DNA of 38,198 bases from an uncultured Clostridia bacterium (GCA_947631245.1 CANRKP010000018.1:1-38198); one strand, 5' to 3'. Numbered from the stretch's first letter, positions 23,375-33,081 are shown. Notes: generated by a model from the sequence alone, not told the origin. Translations and numbers: made by a program.

Positions 23375-24187
23375 ATGAAAGATATCCTTACCTCCCCCTT
23401 TATAACCGAAATGTGCGAGATCACCTCGAACATGTACCGCCTCGGCTGGAACGAGCGCAACGGCGGCAACATCAGCGTCCTTCTCGACGAGGCGGACGTC
23501 GCGGAATTTCTTGACACGTCCGCCGTGCTCCGCACGCTCGACACGGGATTTGACGCGCCCTCCCTTGATGGCAAGTACTTTCTCGTCACCGGCACGGGCA
23601 AATATTTCCGCCACGTCGCCCACGATCCGGAAAACACGCTCGGCATCGTCCGCATTGCGAACGGCGGCAGGACGGCGGAGCTTCTTTGGGGATTTTCCGA
23701 CGGGGGAAAGTTCACGAGCGAATTCCCCGCACACATGATGAGCCACATGGCGCGCCTCTCCGTCGAACCCGAAAACCGCGTCGTCATGCACTGCCATCCG
23801 ACAAACACGCTTGCGATGAACTATGTTCACCCGCTCGACGACCGCTCATTCACCCACACGCTTTGGCAGATGTGCACCGAGTGCATCGTGGTGTTCCCGG
23901 ACGGGGTCGGCGTTCTCCCTTGGATGGTCTGCGGCACGAACGAGATCGGCATTGCCACGGCGGAAAAAATGAAGGAATACCGCATCGTTGTTTGGGGCAT
24001 GCACGGGCTCTACTGTACCGGAAAGTCGATGGACGAGGCATTCGGTCTTGTCGAAACGGTGGAAAAGGCGGCGGAGATATATATGCTCACCGTCGGGAAG
24101 CCGCGCATAAATACGATACATGACGACGAGCTGCGCGCGCTCGCCGCGTCCTTCGGCGTAAGCTGCCGCGAGGATTTTCTCGACTGA
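23375..24187 (+). CDS. rhaD: Rhamnulose-1-phosphate aldolase
   Basis: This class II aldolase cleaves L-rhamnulose 1-phosphate to dihydroxyacetone phosphate and L-lactaldehyde. It has 270 residues against about 274 in E. coli. Zinc ligands are seen as the His pair in VVMHCHPTNTLAM and the later His in VVWGMHGLYCTG. The NERNGGNIS phosphate-binding stretch is near the start and the Glu of TSEFPAHMMSH fits the catalytic acid. ATG 23375 follows GAGGG with 6 bases; the upstream ATG at 23270 lies before the promoter. No rhaA, rhaB or rhamnose transporter is nearby, so it is a lone gene. Its own terminator follows. Confidence 0.93.
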   Translation: MKDILTSPFITEMCEITSNMYRLGWNERNGGNISVLLDEADVAEFLDTSAVLRTLDTGFDAPSLDGKYFLVTGTGKYFRHVAHDPENTLGIVRIANGGRTAELLWGFSDGGKFTSEFPAHMMSHMARLSVEPENRVVMHCHPTNTLAMNYVHPLDDRSFTHTLWQMCTECIVVFPDGVGVLPWMVCGTNEIGIATAEKMKEYRIVVWGMHGLYCTGKSMDEAFGLVETVEKAAEIYMLTVGKPRINTIHDDELRALAASFGVSCREDFLD

Positions 24188-24204
24188 CAAAATAAATATA
24201 CGTT

Positions 24205-24236
24205 AAAGAGGGGCTTTCTAAAGTCCCTCTTTTATT
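24205..24236 (+). terminator. rhaD terminator
   Basis: AAAGAGGG (24205-24212) pairs with CCCTCTTT (24225-24232), with inner CTTT/AAAG pairing and a T-rich end (TTTTATT). It lies 17 bases after the stop. Confidence 0.85.
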
Positions 24237-24304
24237 ATCGTCAATAAAAATACAGCAAACCGTGGCTGCTTTGAAAAAAATAATGCATTTTTTGGCACAA
24301 AAGG

Positions 24305-24333
24305 TTGACTAAAGGACTTATTTGATGTATTAT
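24305..24333 (+). promoter_or_regulatory. Promoter of the ABC transporter operon
   Basis: TTGACT (24305-24310) and TATTAT (24328-24333) have a 17-base spacer. The leader of about 130 bases (24340-24467) holds a CCGCG/CGCGG hairpin but no class I recognise. Confidence 0.65.
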
Positions 24334-24467
24334 TTAAATATATGATTTCATTAGAAGCCGCACATTAAAAACTCATCGGAAAGCGGCATGAAACAATCGC
24401 CGCCTCAAGAGGTCAGCCGGATCTCATAAAATACCTTGCCGCGGAGGCGCGGCGGAACGGAGACATT

Positions 24468-25205
24468 ATGGAACTTGCACTTACAAACGTCACAAAGCGA
24501 TACGGAAAGCTCGTCGCGCTTTCGGACTTTTCCATGACCTTCACCCCCGGCATTTATGGGATCCTCGGCGCGAACGGCGCCGGTAAGTCGACGATGATGA
24601 ACCTCATCACCGACAACATAAAGCGCGACGGCGGCAGCATAACGTTTGACGGCAAAGAAATACTCGAACTCGGCGACAAATTCCGCGCGCAGCTCGGATA
24701 TATGCCGCAGCAGCAGGGCGTTTACGCGCAGATGACTGCCGAGAGCTTCGTCACCTATATGGGCAGGCTGAAGGGACTGCGCGGCAAAAAGCTCGCCTCC
24801 GAGGTGAGCGGCGTTCTCGAGCTTACCAATCTTTCCGACGTCCGCCATAAGAAGATAGGCGGTTTTTCCGGCGGCATGAAGCAGCGCGTCCTGCTCGCCC
24901 AAGCTCTGCTCGGCGACCCGAAGGTCCTCATCCTCGACGAACCGACGGCGGGGCTTGACCCGAAGGAGCGCGTCCGCATACGCGGCTTCATAAAGCAGCT
25001 CGCGAGCGACAGGATCGTCCTTCTTGCGACTCACATCGTCTCCGACATAGAGTCGATAGCGGACGAAGTCCTCCTGCTCCGCCGCGGTGAGCTTCTGCGC
25101 TCGGCGCCGCCCGCCGAGCTTATCGCCGCCGTTCCCGAGGACTGGGAGCCCGTCGCATACAGGCTCTCGCTCGAGGACGTATATCTTTATTTTCTCGGCG
25201 AATAA
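24468..25205 (+). CDS. ABC transporter ATP-binding protein
   Basis: The 245-residue ATPase of the ABC-2 exporter type has Walker A GANGAGKST (about 34-42), Q-loop MPQQQGV, signature FSGGMKQR, Walker B VLILDEPTAGLD and H-loop THIVSD. It pairs with the large permease starting 17 bases after its stop. The cargo cannot be inferred; related pairs export peptides, lipids or antibiotics, and no bacteriocin precursor is adjacent. An ERGD-like regulator is absent. GGAGA precedes ATG 24468. Confidence 0.93.
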   Translation: MELALTNVTKRYGKLVALSDFSMTFTPGIYGILGANGAGKSTMMNLITDNIKRDGGSITFDGKEILELGDKFRAQLGYMPQQQGVYAQMTAESFVTYMGRLKGLRGKKLASEVSGVLELTNLSDVRHKKIGGFSGGMKQRVLLAQALLGDPKVLILDEPTAGLDPKERVRIRGFIKQLASDRIVLLATHIVSDIESIADEVLLLRRGELLRSAPPAELIAAVPEDWEPVAYRLSLEDVYLYFLGE

Positions 25206-25222
25206 GGGGCACGGTGGTCATC

Positions 25223-27544
25223 ATGGGTGAATGGAAACGAATATATTCCGATCCGAGGCGTATTTTCACGCTTCTTCTCATCTCTCTTTTGTCCGTCGTC
25301 TTCTTTTTTTACGGACGCATGCCCTACTTCGGACCCGGTTCCGTCTCCGCCCTTATCGAGGGCGAGCGCTACTACGCAGACATAATCGGGCGTTCGCGAG
25401 GTCTTTCGACCGAGGGGATCGGCGCCATGCTCGATGAGGAGTACAACGTCATCGACTCATACTACACGCTGCGCGTGATAAAAAGCAGCGATTTTCTCCT
25501 CATCCCCGAGGACGAGCTGAAGGATGCGGTCAAAAAAAGCGAGTTTCTCTCGTCTGTCGAGGAGCTTGACGACGAGAGCGCGGAGCACATTCTGAACGCG
25601 GCGGAGACGAGGCTTTTGGAGCTCTACGAGCAGCATGAATATATCTCCGGTTATGCCGAATACCTCGACAAAGTCCAGCGGCAGGCGGAGCAGCAGTCGA
25701 TGACGTCCATCTTCGGCGACGAAAACAGCTTTTCGCACCGCAACATAGTCAAAACTGCGGAGGAATTCGACAAGCTGCGCGGGACCGAGGTCGAGTTCGG
25801 CGCGAACCGCGCGTATGAAGGCTGGATTTCCTACGAGCTCGCCGACTATTTCTATCTTCTCGTCATAATTATCTTCGTCCTCTCCTTCCTCGAGGAAAGG
25901 AGGGCGGGGCTTTGGGGCGTCATAAGGAGCTCCAAAGGCGGCCGCCTGCGTCTCGGACTCACGCGCGTCCTGATCCTTGCGTCCGCCTGCGTGCTCGGCG
26001 TGTTTCTCATATACGGCGTGAACCTTCTCTTCTCGCTCACCCTCTCCGGCGGATGGGGGGATACGGGCCGCGCGATACAGTCGATGGTCAGCTTCCGCAC
26101 ATTCACGCAGAAAATAACGATAGGCGGATTTATCATCGAATATCTGCTCGTGAAAGCGGCGTCCGGCTTTGCGGTCGGTCTCTTCCTTTGGGCGATTCTC
26201 GGCTCGGTTTCAAACGTCCAGTACTCTTTGGCGGTGCTCGGCGTCGTTGTCGCCGTAGAATACATCCTCTTCGCATTTCTGCCGGTACAGAGTATCTTCA
26301 ATCCCGTAAAATACTTCAATCTCTTCTCCTATATCAGGACGTCGAAGCTGTATACCGAATACCTGAATATTGACCTCTTCGGATTCCCGTTCGGGATAAG
26401 GCGGCTCTCGCTCGCTTTTTTGCCCGTATTCGCCGCTATATGCTTCATCCTTGTGCTCGCCGTCTGCCGCAAGCGCCCCGAGGGCAGGCGCGACCTCATC
26501 TCCGCCGTCGTCGGCGTATGGGACAAATGCGCTGATTTCTTCCGCAGGCACTTCACGACCGGCGGCTGGGAGGCATACAAATTCCTCATCTTTGAGCGCG
26601 GCATAATTCTGCTCGTCATAATATTCATCGCGAGCGGCAGCCTGTCGTATTACAGGTACGTTTCGACAACCAGCGATATGTCAACCGCATACCTCAAAGA
26701 TATGGCGGGTCCGATAACAAAAAAGACCGACGAATATATAGAAAACGCCCGCGAATACACGAACGGGAACGGCGAATTGCTTTCAGCGCTCGACAAGGTG
26801 GAGGCGCGCGTCGCCGAGCTTAGGGCGAGGGCAGAGGCGGGCGGATATGAGCCTTGGATAGCAAACGACACCCACTATAAATCCGTATACGGTCCAAACG
26901 CCGTGGACCTCCAGCGCGTAAATGCCGCCGTCGCCATAGTTTTCACGGTCGTTTCGTGCGCCGCCGTGATGTCGTTTGAAAATCAGTCGGGCGTTGTCTA
27001 TATGCTCCGCGCGCAGAAGCGCGGGCGCGGGCACATATTTGTCCGCAAAATGCTTGTCTCGTTCGGGGCTGCGGCGTTCTCGTTCGGCATCGTCTACATC
27101 CGCGAATTTCTATGGCTCAAATCAACCTTTCCGGCAGCGATCGAGCTTGCCGTCCCGATACGGAACTTCGACGTGTTCGCGTCCTCGCCTCTGAACGTCA
27201 CGATCGGACAGTATCTGCTGATTCTCTATGCCGCAAGGTTTTCTGCCCTTCTCATCCTCTCGTTCGCCGTCATGCTCGTGAGCTCGTGCGTCAGGACAAA
27301 CGAACTCTCCTACATGCTGAACCTTCTCTTCTTCGGCATACCGGCGCTTCTCTTCGCGCTCGGCATAGACGTGATGCGGCTCATAACTCCCGTGCTCGCC
27401 GTCTCCTCCGCCGAGGGGATGTGGTCCCTCTGCTCGTCGCAGCTCGATGTGTCGTCCGTTATTACATGGGTCGTGTGGCTCGCCGCAGGCGTCGCCGCCG
27501 CCGTCATCTGCTTCCGCCGCTGGTGCGCCGTCGGGAAAAGATAA
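25223..27544 (+). CDS. Large ABC-2-type permease (two fused halves)
   Basis: The protein has 773 residues from ATG 25223; a GTG at 25214 would add three and is equally possible. It contains a first membrane helix (about 17-33), an extracytoplasmic helical domain of about 170 residues and a group of helices at about 210-420. Another helix near 460 precedes a second soluble domain, and a final group spans about 565-770. The repeat of helix, soluble domain, helix bundle suggests two ABC-2 half-permeases joined in one chain, so one protein could form the whole channel with two copies of the preceding ATPase. No protease or lipoprotein motif is seen. Cargo is unknown. Palindromic repeat copy E begins 10 bases after the stop. 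Confidence 0.82.
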   Translation: MGEWKRIYSDPRRIFTLLLISLLSVVFFFYGRMPYFGPGSVSALIEGERYYADIIGRSRGLSTEGIGAMLDEEYNVIDSYYTLRVIKSSDFLLIPEDELKDAVKKSEFLSSVEELDDESAEHILNAAETRLLELYEQHEYISGYAEYLDKVQRQAEQQSMTSIFGDENSFSHRNIVKTAEEFDKLRGTEVEFGANRAYEGWISYELADYFYLLVIIIFVLSFLEERRAGLWGVIRSSKGGRLRLGLTRVLILASACVLGVFLIYGVNLLFSLTLSGGWGDTGRAIQSMVSFRTFTQKITIGGFIIEYLLVKAASGFAVGLFLWAILGSVSNVQYSLAVLGVVVAVEYILFAFLPVQSIFNPVKYFNLFSYIRTSKLYTEYLNIDLFGFPFGIRRLSLAFLPVFAAICFILVLAVCRKRPEGRRDLISAVVGVWDKCADFFRRHFTTGGWEAYKFLIFERGIILLVIIFIASGSLSYYRYVSTTSDMSTAYLKDMAGPITKKTDEYIENAREYTNGNGELLSALDKVEARVAELRARAEAGGYEPWIANDTHYKSVYGPNAVDLQRVNAAVAIVFTVVSCAAVMSFENQSGVVYMLRAQKRGRGHIFVRKMLVSFGAAAFSFGIVYIREFLWLKSTFPAAIELAVPIRNFDVFASSPLNVTIGQYLLILYAARFSALLILSFAVMLVSSCVRTNELSYMLNLLFFGIPALLFALGIDVMRLITPVLAVSSAEGMWSLCSSQLDVSSVITWVVWLAAGVAAAVICFRRWCAVGKR

Positions 27545-27554
27545 TATAAGAGCT

Positions 27555-27690
27555 GCGGGGAAGAAACTTTTGAATAAAGTGGGCTTTTTCGCTTTGCGAA
27601 AAAGCAGAAGATGCCGCTTTCGCGGCATCTTCCTTTCCCCCCGGACCCCCTTTTCAAAACCTTTTAAGGCTTTTTGTCTTGGGGGTTTGG
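27555..27690 (+). repeat. Intergenic palindromic repeat, copy E, with two hairpins inserted
   Basis: The outer arms GCGGGGAAGAAAC (27555-27567) and a CTTTCCCCCC stretch (27633-27642) match the family stem, and the tail CGGACCCCCTTTTCAAAACCTTTTAAGGC matches copies A and F. Between the arms sit two further perfect hairpins: GCTTTTTCGC/GCGAAAAAGC (10 bp, 27583-27605) and GAAGATGCCGC/GCGGCATCTTC (11 bp, 27607-27632). It separates the convergent permease and aminotransferase genes. Confidence 0.8.
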
Positions 27691-27730
27691 ATCGTAATTT
27701 GGCGTGAAGCTGCGGCTTCACGTTCTTTTT

Positions 27731-29041
27731 TTATTCTGCGGATGCGAGCTTGACGCAGAGGCAGAGAATTTCGATTGCGAGCCTGAGGTCGTCGTTGTCG
27801 GGGAATGTCGGCGCGATGCGAAGGTTTCTGTCGTCGGGGTCGCGGTGGTAGGGATATGTAGCTCCCGCCTCCGTCAGCTTAACTCCCGCGTCGCGGCACA
27901 GCTCGTAAACGCGCTTTGCCTTGCCGGGCAGGACGTCGAGGCTGATGAAATACCCTCCGAGCGGCGGCGTCCACTCCGCGATGCCGAGCCCGCCGAGCTC
28001 CCGCTCGAGCACCTCGCGCACGATGTCGAACTTGGGGCGCAGTATCTCCGCGTGGCGCTCCATGTGGGATAGTATCCCGTCTGCGGAGCCGAAGTATTTG
28101 ACGTGCCTCATCTGATTTATCTTGTCGTATCCTATCGTCTGATACGTCATGAGCCCCTTTATCTGATCGAGATTGTCCCTGCTCGCCGCCATTATCGCGA
28201 CGCCGGAGCCCGGGAACGTTATCTTCGACGTTGACGCGAAGTACATTATCATGTTCTCGTTTCTCCGTCCGAGCTTTCTCGCCTCGGCGAAGATGTCGCA
28301 GAGCACGGTCTTTTTGTCGGGGTAGAGGTCGTGCACCGCATACGCGTTGTCCCAGAATATTCTGAAATCGGGCGCCTTCGGCTCGAGCGCCGCAAATCTC
28401 TTAACGACCTCGTCGCTGTATGTTATCCCGGACGGATTGCTGTACTTGGGGACGCACCAAATGCCCTTTATCTCCTCGTCCTCTGACACGAGCTTCTCGA
28501 CCATGTCCATGTCGGGACCATTCGCGTTCATCGGAACGTTTATCATCTCGATGCCGAGCGACTCGCATATGGCGAAGTGGCGATCATAGCCCGGGACGGG
28601 GCAGAGGAATTTTACCGTCTCTTCACGTCCCCAAGGACGCGGGCTCCCGTAAACGCCGAAATGCATCGCGCGTATCATCGTGTCGTACATTATGTTGAGG
28701 CTCGAGTTTCCGGCGACGAGTATGTTCTCCGCCGGTATGCCGAGCAGGTCCGAGAAGAGGCGCTTTGCCTCCGGCAGTCCGTCGAGGACGCCGTAGTTGC
28801 GGCAGTCAAGTCCGCCCTCCGAGAGGCAGTCGGCGCTGTTTTTGACAACATCCAGCATCCCCATCGAGAGGTCGAGCTGCGCCCGCCCGGGCTTGCCGCG
28901 CGTCAGGTCGAGCGCGAGCCCCCGTGATTTTATCTCTTCATAGCGGAGCCTGAGCTCCGCCGTATTCTCCGTTTCCAAGTTACTATGCCTCCGAATGTCG
29001 TGTCTTCTTATCTCCGAGCGCGTCACAGTCAAAATTTCCAC
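27731..29041 (-). CDS. Aspartate aminotransferase, class Ic (PLP-dependent)
   Basis: The 436-residue fold-type I aminotransferase belongs to the branch often called AspAT Ic. Visible landmarks are LDLTRGKPGRAQLDLS, DCRNYGVLDGLPEAKRLF, GNSSLNIMYDT, CPVPGYDRHFAI, VPKYSNPSGI, DNAYAVHDLYP and the PLP lysine in STSKITFPGSG. Family enzymes transfer the amino group between aspartate (or alanine) and 2-oxoglutarate. The GTG start at 29041 lies 12 bases after asnS and has a weak ribosome site. A TTG at 28978 has GGAGG 9 bases upstream and gives a protein closer to the usual length, so the start is uncertain. Placement behind asnS suggests shared control of aspartate and asparagine supply. Confidence 0.9.
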   Translation of the reverse strand: MEILTVTRSEIRRHDIRRHSNLETENTAELRLRYEEIKSRGLALDLTRGKPGRAQLDLSMGMLDVVKNSADCLSEGGLDCRNYGVLDGLPEAKRLFSDLLGIPAENILVAGNSSLNIMYDTMIRAMHFGVYGSPRPWGREETVKFLCPVPGYDRHFAICESLGIEMINVPMNANGPDMDMVEKLVSEDEEIKGIWCVPKYSNPSGITYSDEVVKRFAALEPKAPDFRIFWDNAYAVHDLYPDKKTVLCDIFAEARKLGRRNENMIMYFASTSKITFPGSGVAIMAASRDNLDQIKGLMTYQTIGYDKINQMRHVKYFGSADGILSHMERHAEILRPKFDIVREVLERELGGLGIAEWTPPLGGYFISLDVLPGKAKRVYELCRDAGVKLTEAGATYPYHRDPDDRNLRIAPTFPDNDDLRLAIEILCLCVKLASAE

Positions 29042-29053
29042 CGCCCCGTCTCA

Positions 29054-30457
29054 TCAGAATTCCGCGCTTCCCGCGGTGCGCGGGAACGGCTCGGTATCTC
29101 TTATATTCTGCATGCCGGTCATATACATGAGCAGTCTGTCAAAGCCGAGACCGTAGCCCGCGTGCTTCGTGCTCCCGTAGCGGCGGAGAGCAAGATACCA
29201 TGAGTAATCCTCCTCGCGGAGCCCGCAGCGCTCTATCGCAGAGAGCAGGTAATCAAGTCTCTCCTCGCGCTGTGAGCCTCCTATCATCTCGCCGACGCCG
29301 GGCACGAGCATGTCGCACGCCGCGACCGTCTTCCCGTCGTCGTTCTGACGCATATAGAACGCCTTTATCTCCTTCGGATAGTCGGTGACGAACACCGGCT
29401 TGCCGAATATCTGCTCCGTCAGGTATCTCTCGTGCTCGGTCTGCATATCCATGCCCCAAAACACGGGGAACTTGAAATCAGCGCCGGACTTTGCGAGCAT
29501 TTCGACGGCGTCGGTATAAGTCACTCTGCCGAAATCGCTCTCGACGAGCTTTGTAAGCTGCTCCTTTTTGCCAGGAGACACGAACTTGTCAAAGAAGTCC
29601 ATCTCGGCGGGACATGTTTCGAGGACGTGGAGGATGATGTGCTTTATCATCGCCTCCGCAAGCTCCATATCGTCCTCTAGATCCGCAAACGCGATCTCGG
29701 GCTCTATCATCCAAAACTCTGCGGCGTGGCGCGGCGTGTTCGAATTTTCGGCGCGGAACGTCGGACCGAACGTGTACACGTTCGAGTACGCCTGCGCGAA
29801 TGTCTCGACGTTTAACTGACCCGACACCGTGAGGTTCGCGGGCTTGCCGAAGAAATCCTTCGAGAAGTCTATCTTCCCGTCCTCCCCCCTCGGCGGGTTT
29901 TCCATATCGAGCGTCGTCAGGCGGAACATCTCGCCCGCGCCCTCGCAGTCCGAGCACGTCACAATAGGCGTGTGGACGTAAACGAAGCCCCTTTCATGGA
30001 AAAAGCTGTGTATCGCAAACGCCGCCTCGCTGCGGACGCGGAACACTGCGTTGAACGTGTTCGTCCTCGGGCGCAGGTGCGCGACGGAACGCAGATATTC
30101 CATTGTATGCCGCTTGTTCTGAAGCGGGTAATCGGGCGTGGACGCGCCCTCCACCGTCACCGACGACGCGTGTATCTCGAACGGCTGCTTCGCCTCCGGC
30201 GTGAGCGTGAGCTTGCCTCTGACGTGCAGCGCGCAGCCTATGTTCTGATGCGCTATCTCGTCGTAGTTCGCAAGGACATCCGCTTCGAACACTATCTGAA
30301 TGTTGGAGAAATACGTCCCGTCGTTCAGCTCTATGAAGCCGAACGCGTTCGACGCGCGCAGCTTGCGCGCCCATCCCGCGACGTGAAGCTCGCGGTCGGC
30401 GTATGCCTCGGGGGATGCGAATATCTGTTTTACCGTCGTTATGTCCGCTCTTTCCAT
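29054..30457 (-). CDS. asnS: Asparaginyl-tRNA synthetase
   Basis: This class IIb synthetase charges tRNA-Asn. The 467-residue length matches E. coli AsnS (466). The N-terminal OB fold holds [27 protein letters not shown] sequence, followed by [17 protein letters not shown] (motif 1 region), the asparagine-type [25 protein letters not shown] (motif 2) and [15 protein letters not shown] (motif 3). ATG 30457 follows AGAGGA; the upstream ATG at 30514 lacks a ribosome site. The leader from 30458 to about 30530 shows no T-box. The presence of AsnS suggests direct charging of tRNA-Asn, rather than only the amidotransferase route. Confidence 0.97.
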   Translation of the reverse strand: MERADITTVKQIFASPEAYADRELHVAGWARKLRASNAFGFIELNDGTYFSNIQIVFEADVLANYDEIAHQNIGCALHVRGKLTLTPEAKQPFEIHASSVTVEGASTPDYPLQNKRHTMEYLRSVAHLRPRTNTFNAVFRVRSEAAFAIHSFFHERGFVYVHTPIVTCSDCEGAGEMFRLTTLDMENPPRGEDGKIDFSKDFFGKPANLTVSGQLNVETFAQAYSNVYTFGPTFRAENSNTPRHAAEFWMIEPEIAFADLEDDMELAEAMIKHIILHVLETCPAEMDFFDKFVSPGKKEQLTKLVESDFGRVTYTDAVEMLAKSGADFKFPVFWGMDMQTEHERYLTEQIFGKPVFVTDYPKEIKAFYMRQNDDGKTVAACDMLVPGVGEMIGGSQREERLDYLLSAIERCGLREEDYSWYLALRRYGSTKHAGYGLGFDRLLMYMTGMQNIRDTEPFPRTAGSAEF

Positions 30458-30535
30458 AGTGAAGTCCTCTCCCGCTTTCGGTATTTTTGCAATTCGAAAG
30501 CGACACAATTTCATTTTTGCACGGGCAGTGTATCT

Positions 30536-30564
30536 ATTATATTATATAGATGAAAAAAATGCAA
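30536..30564 (-). promoter_or_regulatory. asnS promoter
   Basis: On the minus strand TTGCAT (30564-30559) and TATAAT (30541-30536) are 17 bases apart. The transcript starts near 30529, about 70 bases before the start codon. Confidence 0.85.
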
Positions 30565-30639
30565 CACAATTATGCAGGGGCATTATACAATAATTTTGCG
30601 CTCGGGCGCCGTTTTCCTGTGAAAAAGCACAACTGCGCC

Positions 30640-33078
30640 TCATTTTCCGTTCCAAAAGGTCTTTAGCGCGACTCCCAGCGAGCGCAGATCTCCGACGTAG
30701 CGGATGCCGCGCCAGTGCGAGGGGAACAGCCTCGTGTACTCCCTCGTCGCGAACCTGTCGTCTATCAAAAGGACGACGCCGCGGTCTCGCTCGCCCCTTA
30801 TGACGCGCCCCGCAGCCTGAAGCACCTTGTTCATGCCGGGGAAAACATACGCGAACTCATACCCGCGCTCGCATACGCGCTCGTAGTAATCGCGGAGCAG
30901 ATTCGTCTCCGACGAAAGCCCCGGCAGCCCGACGCCGACGATGACGGCGCCCGACAGCCTGTCTCCCGGAAGATCGACCCCCTCGGAAAAGACGCCTCCG
31001 AGCACTGCGAACCCGACGCGGCTCCTGTTTGGTGACGGCGAGAACGACGAAAGGAACCTCTCCCGCTCGCGTTCCGTCATCCTCTTCTCCTGCACGACGA
31101 CGTCGACCTCGCCCTGCGCGTATCTGCCGCAGAAGACGCGGGACACCGTTTCAAGATATTTGTACGACGGAAGATAGCAGATGTAGTTTCCCGTCTTCGC
31201 CATCGCGAGCGCGTACACCATAGCGGCGATATCTGCCGACGTCGTCTCCCTGTCTCCCATGCGGGTGCTTATCTTGTCCGCCGCGAGCAGACAGAGATTT
31301 TCCTCCGAATACGGGGACGGCAGCTCCACCGTGTCGCAGTCTCCGAGCCCGAGCACGCTCGCGAAATAGTCCGGCGGCTCGAGCGTCGCCGAAAACAGCA
31401 CGGCGGACGACGCTCTGCCGAACCTTTCCGAAAGGTGCCCCGACGCGTCAAGGCATAGATGCGATATCCTCGTGTCCCCGCCCGACATCTCTATATACGC
31501 CGTGTGCCGCTTGTCAAACCCGTCCGCGGACGCGGCAAAATCCGACAGCGTCCGTCTGAACGACGACAGCGACGAGGCGCGCCGCCTCTCCTCCGCCGAC
31601 TCCGAACGGCGCAGGAAGAACGCCTCCCTTCCGCATTCGTCCGCCGCCTTCGCGGAAAGGGACGCGAGCGCCGAAAACGGCTCTCTTCCGACGTAATATC
31701 CGTTCGCCTCTCCGTCCTCGCCGCGCGTCACCTCACCGCAGAGGCCGCGCAGCCTTTTCATTTCATCGCATACGGCAGAGAGCGCGTCGTGAAGTCCGCT
31801 CTCCTTCTCCGCGAACACGAGCGCGGACTCCGCCTCGGCGAGCGATATCCCCGCCGAAAACATATTCCGCGCGCGGTCGACAAGGTCGTGCGCCTCGTCG
31901 CATAGAAACATGTACCGCTCCCCCTTGTGCTCGCTCTGAGGCGCGTCCTCAAAGAAGCGGCGCAGAAACACGCGCGGGTCGAAGACGTAGTTGTAGTCGC
32001 AGATTATGATGTCGCACATATCGGAGACGTCGAGCGAAAGCTCGTACGGGCAGACCTTGTATTTCTCCGCCGTCCGCATTATGTCGGAGGGACCGATGTG
32101 ACGACCTAGTCCGAACTCCGCTATAAGCTCCCACAGCGCGTCGCCGACGCGGTCGTAGTGACCGTTCGCGCGCTCACAGCTCTCCGCCGAGCAGACCTCG
32201 CCCGACCGCAGCCTCTCTGCCGCGGGGCAGACGCGCTCCTTGGCGAGTATCGTCACTGACCGCAGCACGCGGCAAGCCGCCGCGAGCGTGCCCGCCGCCT
32301 CCTCCGCGGCAAGCCGCGTCGAGGTCTTCGGCGTCAGATAAAAGATCCTGTCTGTATAGCCGACGCCGAGCGCCTTCACCGCCGGGTAGAGCGCCGCCAT
32401 CGTCTTTCCCGTACCGGTCGGCGCCTGAATGAGCGCACGCCCGCGCCGTCTTGCCGCCCTCATGACGACCTCCATAAACTCGGTCTGTCCCTCGCGCGGC
32501 TGCCCGAACGGAAACCTTATCGCCTTGACGGACGCCTCGCGCTCCATCGTGCGCGATATCTCAAGCGACGCCCACCCCGCGTATTTTCCGACAAGAGCCT
32601 CCGCCTCAGCTTTCAGCTCCTGCGCCGAAAAGACGCACTCGAAGCTGCGGCGTCTGCCCTCCTTTTTCGGGACATAAGTTATTCTTACCGCCGCCGAGGC
32701 GGCTCCCGTGCCGCGGCACCACATATGCGCGTAGAGCACTCCCTGCGCGATGTGCGCCTTCGGGATCGCGTCGTTGTTGCCGACGAATGTCGACGGCGTC
32801 GTTTTGAGCTCCTCGACAATGTCGGGCTCGCCGGGGATTATCATATCCGCCCGACCGAGCACGCGGTATGTGATGCCTCCCGCCTGAAATTCGCATTCGA
32901 GCGGGACCTCCGTCATTGCGTCCCGCGCGCCGTCCTCCTCGTTTTTGTGCGCCGATATCCCGTCGGCGGCGCTGACTCCCTGCCGCCCGCCTATGCTGCC
33001 TCCGCGGCAGACGAGCTCCACGAGGTCGCGCACCGAGACCGTGACGGTGCCGGTCTCTCTGTCGTATTCCGTCTTCAT
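30640..33078 (-). CDS. PD-(D/E)XK nuclease fused to XPD/DinG-type helicase
   Basis: The 812-residue protein has two parts. Residues 1-170 look like a RecB/Cas4-type nuclease: His44 in SAHKNEED, Asp78 in GRADMI, the ExK pair Glu90/Lys92 in VEELKTT, and the Q-x3-Y motif Q112/Y116. The rest is a superfamily 2 helicase of the Rad3/XPD/DinG group, with Walker A APTGTGKT (219-226) and DEAH (394-397). Cys284, Cys296, Cys301 and Cys343 lie between them, where these enzymes hold a 4Fe-4S cluster. Late motifs include FSATLEPP and QAAGRVIRGERDRG. It should unwind and cut DNA. It starts 3 bases after the Lhr-like helicase stop, so the two are translated together. The cysteine spacing is not the exact XPD pattern, so the cluster is likely but unproven. 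Confidence 0.88.
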   Translation of the reverse strand: MKTEYDRETGTVTVSVRDLVELVCRGGSIGGRQGVSAADGISAHKNEEDGARDAMTEVPLECEFQAGGITYRVLGRADMIIPGEPDIVEELKTTPSTFVGNNDAIPKAHIAQGVLYAHMWCRGTGAASAAVRITYVPKKEGRRRSFECVFSAQELKAEAEALVGKYAGWASLEISRTMEREASVKAIRFPFGQPREGQTEFMEVVMRAARRRGRALIQAPTGTGKTMAALYPAVKALGVGYTDRIFYLTPKTSTRLAAEEAAGTLAAACRVLRSVTILAKERVCPAAERLRSGEVCSAESCERANGHYDRVGDALWELIAEFGLGRHIGPSDIMRTAEKYKVCPYELSLDVSDMCDIIICDYNYVFDPRVFLRRFFEDAPQSEHKGERYMFLCDEAHDLVDRARNMFSAGISLAEAESALVFAEKESGLHDALSAVCDEMKRLRGLCGEVTRGEDGEANGYYVGREPFSALASLSAKAADECGREAFFLRRSESAEERRRASSLSSFRRTLSDFAASADGFDKRHTAYIEMSGGDTRISHLCLDASGHLSERFGRASSAVLFSATLEPPDYFASVLGLGDCDTVELPSPYSEENLCLLAADKISTRMGDRETTSADIAAMVYALAMAKTGNYICYLPSYKYLETVSRVFCGRYAQGEVDVVVQEKRMTERERERFLSSFSPSPNRSRVGFAVLGGVFSEGVDLPGDRLSGAVIVGVGLPGLSSETNLLRDYYERVCERGYEFAYVFPGMNKVLQAAGRVIRGERDRGVVLLIDDRFATREYTRLFPSHWRGIRYVGDLRSLGVALKTFWNGK

Positions 33079-33081
33079 TTT

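Noticed and set aside
30458..30530. T-box leader for asnS
   Set aside because: The leader is only about 70 bases and has no T-box sequence.
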